Positions 33,825-44,990 of a stretch of DNA of 64,000 nucleotides are shown here, in pieces. The notes under the pieces are model-generated. The model was not told the DNA's origin, searched no databases, and saw only the letters and a program-made list of their open reading frames with translations. The first letter of the stretch is position 1. Each line of letters opens with the position of its first letter. Both the position numbers and the translations under genes were made by a program. Source of the stretch: Tetrapyrgos nigripes (taxonomy: Eukaryota > Basidiomycota > Agaricomycetes > Agaricales > Campanellaceae); contig JAACJM010000002.1 in assembly GCA_013368315.1 (NCBI GenBank), positions 1,342,150 to 1,406,149 on the forward strand, given 5' to 3'.

Positions 33825-33960
33825 CCTAACCTTTAACTGGTGCAGCTGCGCTGCAGGGCCTCCAGCCCCCCTAACTCTAACCCTGCCTCTTTGAGGTTTT
33901 GGCAGCTTTGCCACAGGCCTACGGCCCAGAAACCTGAACCCTAACTGAACCCTAACACTA
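33825..33960. repeat. Telomere-like CCCTAA motifs mixed with hairpin blocks
   Basis: CAACCCTAACC (33829), TAACTCTAACCC (33879) and GAACCCTAACTGAACCCTAAC (about 33936) sit between hairpin-prone stretches such as GCAGCTGCGCTGC (33843) and GGCAGCTTTGCCACAGGCCT. Confidence 0.5.
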
Positions 33961-33995
33961 AGGCGAGGCTAGCGCCTCGCCTCGAGGTGTAATAA

Positions 33996-34082
33996 AAATC
34001 CACAAGCACAGGATCGAACCCACATCCTTTGCTCCAGCTTGACACACTTAACCAGTAGGCTACCAGCACTTACTTCGTGCAG
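33996..34082 (-). repeat. tRNA-derived SINE-like block
   Basis: On the minus strand GGTAGCCTACTGGTTAAG matches a pol III A box (TAGCCTACTGG) and GGGTTCGATCC matches the B box consensus, spaced about 40 bases apart. The stems do not pair well enough for a functional tRNA, so I read it as a tRNA-derived repeat. Confidence 0.45.
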
Positions 34083-34209
34083 TAAATGACAGGCATATAA
34101 TGGTATATTGTGCATTTTGGGAGAAGATTGGGTCTGATCAGTTCTTTTTGGCTCCAGACCGGTCACGTGGATATCACGGTATATGACGACATATGTGTCC
34201 GGACTTATA

Positions 34210-35835
34210 CAGTGGGTCAAAAAATTGTCCACATGTTTCGCATTTTTGGAAAGATTGCCAATTTAAGCAATACTGAGTAGAGATATTAAAATGTGGTCAG
34301 TGATGGGTAGAAAGCCCTTGATAAACGCTACAATATTCTGTCTGTTTTGTCTTATTTGGCTTAAAACTCATGGAGATATGACTGATTTAAAATGGTATGT
34401 CATTTGGACAATTTTTTGACATGCAAGGAAAATACAGAAAGTGCTAGCTCAGTACTTGGTATGCCCTCCTTTGGCCTTCAACACAGCCTCAATCCTTCTA
34501 GGCATGCTCCTGATCAATTTCTGACAATCTTCTTCTGTGATTTCATCCCACTTTTCAGCTGCTCTGTCCCATATTTCCCAAACTCCAGAGGGTGCTGTGT
34601 CATATCCATTGAGCTTGTGTTTGAGGGTTGTCCAGAGGTGTTCAATGGGGTTCAGGTCAGGAGATTGAGCAGGCCAGCTCATGCAATGGATGTTGTTGTC
34701 TTCAAACCACTTGGTGGCCAGTTTTGACTTGTGTTTAGGATCATTGTCTTGCTGAAAAATGGCCACCTCTGGATCAACACCCAAAATATCCATGCTCTCC
34801 AGAAGGTTGTTCTCCAAAATGTCCACATACTGCTCTGCATTCATCCTGCCCTCCACCTCTGCCATGTTTCCAACTCCTTCCCACCCCATACATCCCCACA
34901 CCATGATATTTCCTCCTCCAAATTTGACTGTTTCCACCACATTTCTCTCTCCCAAGGATTCACCCTTCCTCCCCCACACATACTGCTGTCCATCTGACCC
35001 ATATCGATTGATTTTAGTCTCATCTGACCAAATAACCCTTTTCCAGTCATCCACAGTCCAATTTCTGTACTTCTGTGCAAAGTTTAAACGAGCCTTCCTG
35101 TGAGCTGCAGTGAGTTTGGGCTTCTTCTTCGTTTTAGATGTGTCCACATCATGCCTGAGAAGGGAATTTCGAATGGTTTGGGTGGAGACAGGTTGGTCAA
35201 GGAGGGGATTGATGTTTCTGGCCACTTCTGTAGCATTTTCAGCTTCGCCAGTGTTGATTTGTTGGATAGCAGCACGTTCATCAGTGGTAGACAGCTTTCT
35301 AGGACGCCCTGCTTGATGGTTCTCCTTGTCAGGATACATCTCTTTGGCCAGAGAAGCAATCTTTGACTTGGATACCCCAGTTTTAGCAGAGATTTCCCTG
35401 GATGAAGCAGAAGTTTGGAGGAGAGAGAGGATATTGTCTTTCTGGGTGGATGTGATGGGTCTCATGATTTGATGAGGGCTATAGAACAACTGGATGCCCT
35501 TATATATGGTCCAGCTGGCAGCTATGATATCATTATGATGTAGCCATTGCATCATTGTACAACTCCACTTATGATGTCATCTATGAGACATCACATAGTT
35601 ACAATACTGATTTTGAAGTGGCAACTCAAAAAATTGTCCAAATGACATACCATTTTAAATCAATCATATCTCCATGAGTTTTGAGCCAAATAGGACAAAT
35701 AAAACAGATTATTGTAGCTCTTATCAAGGGCGTTCTGCCCATCACTGACCACATTTCAATATCTCTACTCAGTATTGCTTAAATTGGCAATCTTTCCAAA
35801 AATGCGAAACATGTGGACAATTTTTTGACCCACTG
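34210..35835 (-). mobile_element. Tc1/mariner transposon, 1,626 bp, with 210-bp inverted repeats
   Basis: Ends CAGTGGGTCAAAAAATTG (34210) and the complement ending CACTG (35835), flanked by TA on both sides (34208-34209, 35836-35837), the Tc1/mariner target duplication. Inverted repeats span 34210-34419 and 35626-35835 and differ at roughly a dozen positions by eye. Each arm is itself bounded by opposed copies of TCAAAAAATTGTCC, one at the tip and one at the inner edge. The transposase gene inside is intact. Confidence 0.92.
34449..35465 (-). CDS. Tc1-type DD34E transposase, intact
   Basis: The start at 35465 (M-R-P-I-T-S-T-Q-K) is preferred over the upstream in-frame Met at 35555 because the helix-turn-helix begins right after it. 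The protein is 338 residues, a normal length for Tc1 transposase (about 340). N-terminal paired-type HTH: S-S-R-E-I-S-A-K-T-G-V-S-K-S-K-I, then a GRP box (A-G-R-P-R-K-L) and a second HTH ending T-I-R-N-S-L. The catalytic triad is visible: W-S-D-E-T-K, then F-Q-Q-D-N-D-P-K-H, and N-P-I-E-H-L-W. I count 34 residues between the second Asp and the Glu. The protein cuts the element ends and inserts at TA. No stop or frame shift is seen, so activity is possible. Confidence 0.95.
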   Translation of the reverse strand: MRPITSTQKDNILSLLQTSASSREISAKTGVSKSKIASLAKEMYPDKENHQAGRPRKLSTTDERAAIQQINTGEAENATEVARNINPLLDQPVSTQTIRNSLLRHDVDTSKTKKKPKLTAAHRKARLNFAQKYRNWTVDDWKRVIWSDETKINRYGSDGQQYVWGRKGESLGERNVVETVKFGGGNIMVWGCMGWEGVGNMAEVEGRMNAEQYVDILENNLLESMDILGVDPEVAIFQQDNDPKHKSKLATKWFEDNNIHCMSWPAQSPDLNPIEHLWTTLKHKLNGYDTAPSGVWEIWDRAAEKWDEITEEDCQKLIRSMPRRIEAVLKAKGGHTKY

Positions 35836-35856
35836 TATATCCGCTTGTCAAGCGCT

Positions 35857-37396
35857 CACCTGCAAATGAGACCACCATGACATCGTTCACGGCTTCCTCA
35901 GACCACGTAACTAAGGCAGCATCAGGGTGTGCCTTGCTTCCTCACCCGTTCCTCCTCCTGCCTGGGTCCCTCTACCAGTTGGACGACGCGTCTTCTTCTT
36001 TCTTCGACTCGCACCACCACCACCACCTCTCCCCTTCTTCCCTACTCCTTCTACTCCTCATCTGGATTCCTGGCTCTCATTCCTCACTTGCTCAACAACT
36101 CGCTCAGTTCCCACCCTTGAGTCCGAATGCATGGATGTATTTCCATTTGTTTGCACCACCAGTTTCGTCCTTTTTGGTTTTCAGCGCTCGTCATTCACCA
36201 CTTGGGACATCAAGATGAAAGACGAGGATAGCCATGCAGTGGGAATAGGGGTTAAGGCAGTTATCGGAGTAAATGATACGTTGTCTTCATCCAACCTCTG
36301 TCTTTTTGGGCACAAACCACAACACCAACCTTTTCCTCTCATTGTGCAATAAAGCATGTATCTTTGTCAGTTTTCTTTAATTATCTATGCAGCAAGCGGC
36401 TAGACTCAACTCCAGACCTGCCTTCAAGAGGATAATAAGAACGACGCAGCTATTGGGTGCATGGATGGAGCTAGAGCCTGTGCATATACACTCTTTATTC
36501 CCTCTTGCCCGTCTCTTACATCTCTAATAGCACCTCAGACCCCTAACGGCCTTATAAACTCACGGCTAGGTACTCATAGGTGTGCATATATCTGCCTATA
36601 TCCACCTCTTGCTGTCAGTCTTTGTTCTCCTCCCAGCCAGGCGTTTTTGCTAGCTTCAATGGTCTTCTGGATGAGGTGAGTCTTCTGTTTCCTTGATATA
36701 TGCACAGTATTTTGCTTACAATCTTGTAGTAGGACATCAAAATATCTGGTGCATGCAGGATGACCTCAACATGCTCAAGTCTCACATTTTGGGCAGCATC
36801 ATTTCCCAATCCCATCGCAGCTCCCAGTCCCCCGCTCAAGGACACTCATAACAAGTTGGACAGAAGACGATGAGGTGTAGAGGAGATGGAGGATGCTTGC
36901 ATTCGTTGTTCTTAACACAAGTCTTCTTGTCTTTCATCCTTTGCTCACTCTACTTACATTTTCTTTTGGTGTGTTTTTGGTACCGATGATGATCTTTTTA
37001 GTCGTTGGTCTGTGAGTCCTTTGTCTTTTTCTTCTCTTTGCACTCTTTGCCTTTTTCAAACAGTGCATTTTCAATGGCTGCCACTGTAGCTATACCACTT
37101 AAATTTGGCAGGACCTTAGTCTTTGGCTGACTGACAATTCTAAAGTATAAGTACCAAAATTATTCCAAGAATCCAGATTCTGTCTACAAGCAATGTCAAG
37201 CATCCAGTTGTAGTATTGAGGGTCTACTGCTACAAAAGGTAAATGTGGGTTTGCACATCCATACTGCTGTGAGACCTATCACGATGTATGATGTCTTTTG
37301 ATATACAGTATATGAAGGGCCTCATAACTTGCCACGTGAAGCGATGGCTTTTTACCCCAGTACTTAATACGTACTGTATACTATCTATAGATTCCC
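35857..37396. other. No recognised gene; one dispersed-repeat copy at the right end
   Basis: Plus-strand frames at 35877-36352 are Ser/Leu/His-rich and low in complexity. Bases 37317-37370 (GGGCCTCATAACTTGCCACG, then GAAGC and TTACCCCAGTA) are copy 1 of a three-copy repeat also at 43320 and 60825. Confidence 0.4.
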
Positions 37397-37411
37397 ATTG
37401 TCAATGGACAT

Positions 37412-40400
37412 GTGAACTGTCCCCAGTGTAATACAGATGTTAATGTTGGCAATGCTGGGATTGGCTTCCTGTCCAAGGTCCACCTTGTCAGTCAAAAATG
37501 CAAAAAGACTCGTATGAAGAAGAAAGCCAAAGCTGTAAAACAAAAACTGAATACAATTCTTGGATATCTACGACCAAAGGCAGCACCTAATCCTTCTGTT
37601 GTCTCTTCTCCACTTTGAATTGCCTCAGGCAGCACCACTGTATTCCCTCCTATCCCACCAGCACCAGAAGATGAGGCCCCTGCACCAACAGTCACCACTG
37701 AGCCAGTCTTCCTGAAAAGACTTCAGGAAAGCATACCAAGATTGCCCACCACTGTCCCATTGGCCACCAACTCCGATATTTTTGCGTCTTTCTATGATCA
37801 AGAAGCACCCAGTGACATATTACCTGAGGAGCTGTGGGAGAAATGGATGAATGAAAGGATGCACGTATTTCAGGATGTGAAGGACAATGAGGGGGAGAAG
37901 TTGGTGAGACAGGGAGAGAAAGGTGTTGGTGCATACTGCGAGTTTGTGAAGCACTTTGTGGGGAGGGGAGTTGACACCATACTCTTTGAGCCAAGGACAG
38001 AGTGGCTTTTGAATCTAATGGAACCTCTGTGAGTGATACGTCAATAAATCCCTATACAAAAACTCACATTTTTGCTAGCCTCATTACTCCCACAACCACA
38101 TCTGCAGACTCATCCCTTCCTGCACCCACATACACATTCTTTCCTACACCCACCACTGCCAGTCCACTCTTACCTCTGGAACCTCTGCTGGATGAGACCA
38201 TAGACGACATCATAGACTTGATGGTTACGGATAACAAACAGAAACACACCCGGTGTACAGGATATACACTCACCTTTCCACCCAGCATTTCTCCCTACAC
38301 ACACTACCCTTTTGCTCTTCACTTCTATTGTTGTCTTCCTTGGAGTCTTACTATCAATTCTGAAAATGTGATGATCCTGTATGCACAAGAATGTGATGGA
38401 CTCAGTTCTAGGGGTTCTAGTCAGTGTTTAGCCTGCACAAGTCTTTGAAGCAATGAAAATCTCACTAAAATCATGGACTAAGTGGTAGAGGGATCCCACA
38501 AGAAGATTAATGTGGCATACTGTAGTCATTACGATCTCATAAAGCACATTGAGTGAAAGGACTGCCAAATCAATACATTGAAGCTTCGAGGGCTGAATGA
38601 TGCCTGTCTTCTCCAGGGTCGCACTACTGCTCTGGATGATCACAAGCGATTCGTGAAGGCTCTGAAGGATGAAGGGGGGCAGAATGTGGAATGTTTGGTC
38701 TGGGTTGCGTTCAAGCGGAAGTTGGGCATTCAGGGGTTGATTGATCTTTATGAGTGCGCAGTGGTCAGGGCCTATCATCCAAAATCATACGAAGAGAGAG
38801 ACTATCTCAAAGCGATAGTAAATTTGCAGATGGGAAGCATTCGAATGGCACATTTTGCTCACTGTGCAGAAGGTCTCCCTTCAGTGTCTGCTATCTGCAC
38901 CTATTCCACTCTAAAACCCCTTCTTCCCTCTCCCTCACAAGTTCGCACTTCCGAAATTATGCAAAACGTTGGCATTGTGGTCAATCCTGGTGAACTGAAG
39001 GAGATTCGGGCAATTGGAGACGAGAAGATCTGCCACGCTGTTCTCATGTTTGATGAGATTGCTGTAGAGCGTCGTATTTGTTACGATAACCATTCGAATC
39101 ATTTCCTTGGTATCTGTTGGGAGCATGGGAGAAGGACAGCACTGGAGTTTAACACCATGGACAATGTGGAAGAGCTGTACCGTAGTATTGACAGCAGTGA
39201 GGTGCATCAGGCCCATGAGGGACACTTCTATTCACACGGTGTCAGTCCAACTTCCGGTTCTCAATGTATTGTTACTTTCAGACTATGATTGGCGCAATTG
39301 GACTGCTAGCTGGAAATAAACGTCTTTACAATGCTCGACTGGTCCTCATCTCAGGTACCTGTAAATGTGAAGACGCTGAAGAACATGCCAAAGTCCTTCA
39401 GACAACTCTGGAAGCTGTCATGGCTGAACAAACCTCAACAGGTGTCTGAATCATCTGTGTTGCATCTGATGGGGAGCCAAACTGAGGAAAGGCACTGAAC
39501 TTATTGTTCCTGTGCAATACACTGTCTCCTGAGTCCCCAATATATCCAGCCCTTCATCCATTGAAGTATCTAAACCTACTCGTTGGGCCAGATGATATCA
39601 CAATTGAAAAGGATAGCCCTCATAACTCTAAAAGAGCACAAGGATACCTTATTTGTCCTCGTGGATTCGAGGTTCGGGGGATCCATATCACACCTAGTAT
39701 TCTCAAGGTGCATCTTGGAGTTGAGGGACATACCTCTGCACATATAAACTCCCTGTTTAAACCTGACGATCTTCAAGATGTCCCAATGGCTTATCAGCTG
39801 CATTATGATCTTTGGGCGCTACCAGCAGAAACCAAAAGCCACAATCCTTGTTTCCCAGATGAACGTGCAGCCATCAAATTGATTGGAACACTGTTCTATG
39901 AGTTTCTACTTCTCCCATATATTTGCATCGAGTTATCGTTATCCAAGCAGCTCAAATGGCTCAGTGCAGCAGTATTCATGCTGCTAGTACTATACCGCAA
40001 TTCTGGGAAGAAATTCATACCAACTTTGCTCTATCAAGACCTCATGATCACCATCAAAAATGTCTTCTTTTGCATAGCAAAAGCCAAGGTCAATGATCCA
40101 GATGGCAAGTTCTGGCTTTGTCTACTCGAAACAGATTGCCTCGAGACCTTTTTTGGCATTCTGCATTCAGTCGTTGGGAATGACTGCAATGTTGACATTT
40201 TCCAACTTGTCCATCGCATAACAGGGAGTGTCGAGCTGGCCAACATTCTTGCAAAGCATCTGGAATGGGATAAATCCTCGAGGCATCTTTGTGTTACACC
40301 TGTGAACATGCAAGGAAAGGCTATCCTGGGTTCTTCAGTTGATCACATCTCACCAGCAATCTGGAAAGGAGATGTATGAGTCAAGCTCATGTCACTGGTG

Positions 40401-42725
40401 ATGTGCTGGAAGGCTGTGCATGTCCATTGAGCTGGACAAGGATCCGTTCGTCATTGATATGCTCCAACCACATGGCATTCTCTTAGTTGGTGGTGAACTT
40501 GATCCTGATGATACGGAGGATGACCTTGATGCATCAGTCAAGGCAGTCCCTGCGGAAAGTAGTGGTGTTGGCAATGATACAAATGTTGATGTTTTTGGAG
40601 AGGATTCAGGGATATGCCAGATTGAAGATGCTGTTGCTGAAGAGGTGGAGAACGAAGAAGTCTCAGCTAGAAAGTTTGAGACGAAGCTTGATGTTGGTGG
40701 CGGGCAAATGGTGAACAAACCTTGACTACTCAGGTAGTACTCTCGACTTCGTATCCAGGCACCAATGTCAACTGATTGTAAAAGACGGGTCATGCAAACG
40801 AGCCATTTCTCAAACACGACAGTCACCAATCCAACTCTATTGATTATTGACAGTGCTGCATCCCTTCTCAATGCACCCTGTCTCATGATCAGCAAGCCCA
40901 TTGCCTCTATTCTTTCATGTGAGAATCAATTTTTCCTCTGCATTGGAGAAGTTGTTGACATTCGAATGGGCAATAACACTCTTGAAGACATTACCCTTGA
41001 TGAACTTTTAGAAGAAGGGGTCATGATTAAATTTCAACTTCTCCAGATTGTCCCCTGTAACAATCACCATGATCCCACTCAAGAGAATGACTGGCGCTCT
41101 TCTCCAAGTACTCATATCCATCCAATGTGCTTCACAGTTCCTGGTCACCTAGTCCAGCCTCTGAATCTGACTTTATCGACACCCGATGACCCAAAAATGC
41201 AGACCTTCTACCTATTTCAAAGTGATGTTCTTCAATCATTGGCTGAGGAGCTCCTTAACAGGATATCTGGACTAGGCAGCTCTCGCTCACTCAAGATTCC
41301 TACAACTCCACGTTCTCAATTCTTTCCATACTACATAAGCACAGGTATGTGTCCTTACTCTTAAACATTGATATTATTTGTATGTACTAAGTATTTTGTG
41401 TTCAGGTGAAGCTGCATTCTTGTGTGAGCATGATGGCATAGGTTGGGGTGATATCAACGGTCAATTCACTTGTCTATCATGTACAAACCCCACAGTGTAC
41501 CTAGATGCGAGTAAACCACAGCTCATCCTTAAGCACATTGGAGCACACATTTTACACTCACCAACGACGACAATTTGCAAATCAGAACCTTGTGGGTTCT
41601 GTTTATCACCATTTCCACAATGTCAATTCTATCTTATGGCGAAGAACAAGATTGACTGAAAACGTACCAAAGGATGTTCCATTTTCGGCATGCTACACTA
41701 TGTTACCATAAAGATCCCACTTCTCCAGCCATTTGGCGCTACAACCTCAATACCCATTACAAAAAGCAACATCCAACGGCAACTCGAGCCAATATCCAGT
41801 GGAAAATCTCAAACAGCGAGAAAGAAGCAATGGGTGAGGTTTATAGGAACAGGAGAAAAGTCCCCAAACCTCAAGGCAAGAATAAAGAGCACATTTTGAG
41901 AGGGAGGATTCCCATATCCTGGGCTCATGCAACCTACATGTCCCATAGGTATGTATTCAACCAGTAGTTCACATATACAAAATACTTATAGGATTGGTAC
42001 AGAACCACCGATCTCCAAAACACTGAAACTGAAAACCCTCATGAAGAAGCACAATACCCCGAGTACAACAAGGTAGAAGGGGATGGGGATAATGAGGAAG
42101 AGGAGGGATTCAAGAACGAGAATGAGAACGAGAATGGGAATGAGAATGGGAATGGGAATGGGAATGGGAACAGGAATGGGAACAGGAATGGGAACAAGCA
42201 AATGAACTTGTAAGTAGCATTATGCTGAGATCATCTCAAGCACTTACCAACTATCATCTAGCAGAAAATCAATTGAGGATTTTGAAGCTCAGGGACAAGA
42301 TGATGAAATAGACCATGCATTCACAGAATGGGATGCTATTACTTTTGGCATACCTTCACATCGTCAAGTGCCACTTCCGACTGACCATTCTAATAATTTA
42401 GACCTTGCATCTTTGGGCCCATCCATAAATGTACCTGCCTCAGAGAATCCTCATACAACCCAGGACACAATAGCGAATGAATTTGCAGGTATTGGATTCG
42501 AGGAACTGGCAGATATAGATCAGGGTGAAGGACAAGAGCTGGCAGAGTGTCCTAATCTTCAGTTATAGGAAAACAGTGATGTACAAAGGCCAAGATGCAC
42601 CAAAAGACTGCGAATTACTGAAGGGACTGACCTCTTTTCTTGCATATGTGGTGTTGCAATTCTGGAAGAGCAGAGAAGCAGTGAAGATGTTGCATGTTGC
42701 TCAAACACTGAGTGTATAACAAAAT
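37412..42725 (+). pseudogene. Large Agaricomycete repeat-family protein gene, decayed, truncated in a C-terminal Cys finger
   Basis: Colinear plus-strand blocks: C-P-Q-C-N-T-D-V-N-V-G-N-A-G-I (37412), W-L-L-N-L-M-E-P-L (to 38032), V-L-M-F-D-E-I-A-V-E-R-R-I (39040) and I-G-L-L-A-G-N-K-R-L-Y-N-A-R (39291). These continue with L-F-K-P-D-D-L-Q-D-V (39757), S-V-D-H-I-S-P-A-I-W-K-G-D-V (40330), F-F-P-Y-Y-I-S-T-G (41320) and F-L-C-E-H-D-G (41415). The tail has W-R-Y-N-L-N-T-H-Y-K-K (41735), an Asn/Gly/Glu repeat (42100-42200) and C-I-C-G...C-C-S-N-T-E-C-I-T-K-W (42640-42725). I recall the same order in long (1,000+ residue) proteins present in many copies in Agaricomycetes; I know no proven function. 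Several in-frame stops and frame shifts break it. Two stops (39447-39449, 39483-39485) are TGA where the surrounding frame is otherwise intact. The final PHD-like finger is cut off at about 42727. Confidence 0.7.
42105..42200 (+). repeat. Six-base minisatellite AATGGG/AACGAG inside the repeat-family gene
   Basis: Runs of GAATGG/GAACGAG units code for an Asn/Glu then Asn/Gly repeat in frame with the flanking acidic segment. Confidence 0.8.
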
Positions 42726-42780
42726 GGGTGAGTATTAGACAAATTATATGCAAAGTTTGACTCACCAATAGTTGCATAGT

Positions 42781-42855
42781 TACGAGGCCCTTTAGGCTGA
42801 GTTAACTTATGTTGACCCCCCAATTGAGTACCAAAGGTTCTCATGGGTTCTAACT
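42781..42855 (+). repeat. Dispersed repeat, copy 2
   Basis: Second copy of the block described at 33501; here it begins about 55 bases after the last recognisable codon of the large pseudogene. Confidence 0.5.
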
Positions 42856-44990
42856 TTTACATGCCACCTCAGCACTCCGAAGTGCCCAAACACTGCCATT
42901 TCAACTGATGCTCGATACGATGTAAGTACGTCATAAGTCCTTTCCCTCTGCTGTCGACAACTACAGGCCCAACTGCGACGAGCTTCAGACGTGTTTTCCT
43001 TCCCTCAGCAGCCATCAAAAGTCACCAAGCGCCGCTCTCTGAATCACTATGGCATCCTCCACCCAATGAGTCCAAGGTCATTTATAATTAAAGGCGTTGT
43101 TACATTGATTTTTTACTGCATATGAATGAGGGAAATGTGGGCCATCGCTGCGCGTGGCACGATGACAAGGCCCAAAATAAGAGAACGGCATATCAGCAAC
43201 TGTATGGAATTTGCCGACTGAATGGAGGAGCTATCGAGCATAGCCACATGCTGGAACGTCAGGTTATAAGAACGAGTCCCTCAAAAGGGCCTTGTAAACC
43301 ATTTTACTTATCCAATAATGGGCCTCACAATTTGCCATGCGAAGCAGTGGCACCTTTCCTCAGTACCACTTGACATGCCAAGGGTTGGATACAATGGTTC
43401 CCCAGGGATGGCGCTGCGAGGTATGCAAAGGAGAGAGGTCTTACAAGAAGCGGCGGTAGTGACTCGACCGCAATCTGACGCGTGGCTGCTTAGTCATGTG
43501 ACCACCTTCCATATATGGCAGGAGCGCTCGGTCAGTTGAGCCTCAGATAGCATTAAAAAATTTTTAGGCATTGTGTAATAAAATAAAATTTCTGACCCCC
43601 CTTGTGCTATTTCTTCAAGCCCTTGTATTTCAGCATGCTGCCATATTGTCAATGGCAAGCTCAGGTCATGAATTAATAACCCACCAAATGGCAGACTAGA
43701 TAGCAGTAAACTATGGGTGGTACTGACTTCAACACTTCAAGAATTGGCAGGTGCTCTTAGAGAAATTATTACTACCACGTAAGTAGCCAAAATATAAATA
43801 ATACTCGTACAATACTCACCTTCAGAGTGTAATATCAATGACAGAGATTGTTTGGACTGAGTGAAGGCATACAACTGCAAGGCATTTGGCTCTCTTCAAA
43901 TTACAAGGCTGAATGAAATGAGGCTGAGTTCTTTACACTCCGTTTCTGCATGTGGCGGTGCATATTCATCCTGTCTCCTCCCGTGCTGTTGTTTCCGGTT
44001 TCCTCCGAGTCCTTGCCCATATCTGCAGCCCCTGTATTTCTCAACATGACCAGACAATGATGTTGTCTCAATATCTTTGTCCCCTGCCCTGAAGGTGACA
44101 GTCTTCCTGATGTCTCCCAAAAGTCGCTTTACCATCGACATCTCAGTTGCCGACTCTCCTGCACCACAAGAGGTCCCTTTCCCCGCCTTAGATATGCAAT
44201 TTTTTAATGATTCCCTTCCTCCAGGCTCCATTTGTTAAGACCAGGATCTGCACATTCGTGAGTTCACTGCTCTTTCTCTCTCTCCGCTCTTCTCAGTGTA
44301 TTATACTAGTGAGTGGCATTTACTTTGTGCGTTTTCATTTCTTGTTTTCATTTTTACTAATCAACAACTACCCACTTTCTCCTTCCAGTCCTATTCATCT
44401 ATCTATTCTTCAAATCCTGCCTGCTGCCTTTCATAGTGAACACCTTCTCACCCTCACAGATGCTACACATAGCTATTCCTTCAGCTCTACCTTCACCTCC
44501 GTGTTTTGTCCACCTGCTTCTCCTTGTCATAATTGCTTCAAGACTGTTTATTGTATCAGAGGACGCGAGGTGAATTGTGGTGCTAGGACCTTGAATCTTG
44601 TAGAGGGTAGGGAAGGACTGTGTAGTATCGAAAATCTGAGGTATAGGGAGAAGGAGACGAGTTTAGCCATGTCCGCAGTACGTTTCTACATTTGTTTTTT
44701 CTGTCCTCATTCCATGTTTTTCATCTTTACCTCATTGCAAGTTTATCCGATTGACAGTCTACTTATCAACAGTCTAGTACCTTTCCCCATGTCTCCCCAT
44801 GTCCTCCATTGTCTCCGCCTCACAAGATCCACGACAACACCTTGAAACATGCAATACTGGCATATATTTCTTTCTGCCTACAAGTGGCAGTGGTGAGTTT
44901 GGTTCCTGTTATTTCTTTTTGTGACTCTGTTACTATGTCATTTCCGTTTTCTCATCTTTACCTTTCTCTTCTCACTACAAATTCTTAGGT
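42856..44990. other. Repeat-rich, no secure gene
   Basis: 43128-43192 is a copy of the block at 1662-1720, and 43320-43370 is copy 2 of the GGCCTCA..TTGCCA repeat. Bases 43924-43946 match 13919-13941. A plus-strand frame at 44207-44845 has hydrophobic stretches and could be upstream exons of the lipase remnant that follows. Confidence 0.4.

Larger units (their letters stand above)
33588..35856. mobile_element. Older inverted-repeat element, split by a Tc1 insertion
   Basis: The left end GCGCTTGTCAGATATATAAG (33588 on) and following ~45 bp pair with the complement of 34158-34209, and, across the Tc1 insertion, with 35836-35856 (TATATCCGCTTGTCAAGCGC). Without the Tc1 element the right arm would read ACTTATATATC, exactly the complement of GATATATAAGT in the left arm. 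The original element is about 640 bp. It contains TTAGGG-type motifs and a tRNA-like block on the minus strand, and no ORF of note. Confidence 0.65.

Noticed and set aside
33996..34082. A genuine tRNA gene on the minus strand
   Set aside because: A and B boxes match, but acceptor and T stems do not pair; scored only as tRNA-derived.
35877..36352. Overlapping plus-strand frames rich in Ser, Leu and His
   Set aside because: Low-complexity C/T-rich sequence open in all three frames, which is a composition effect.
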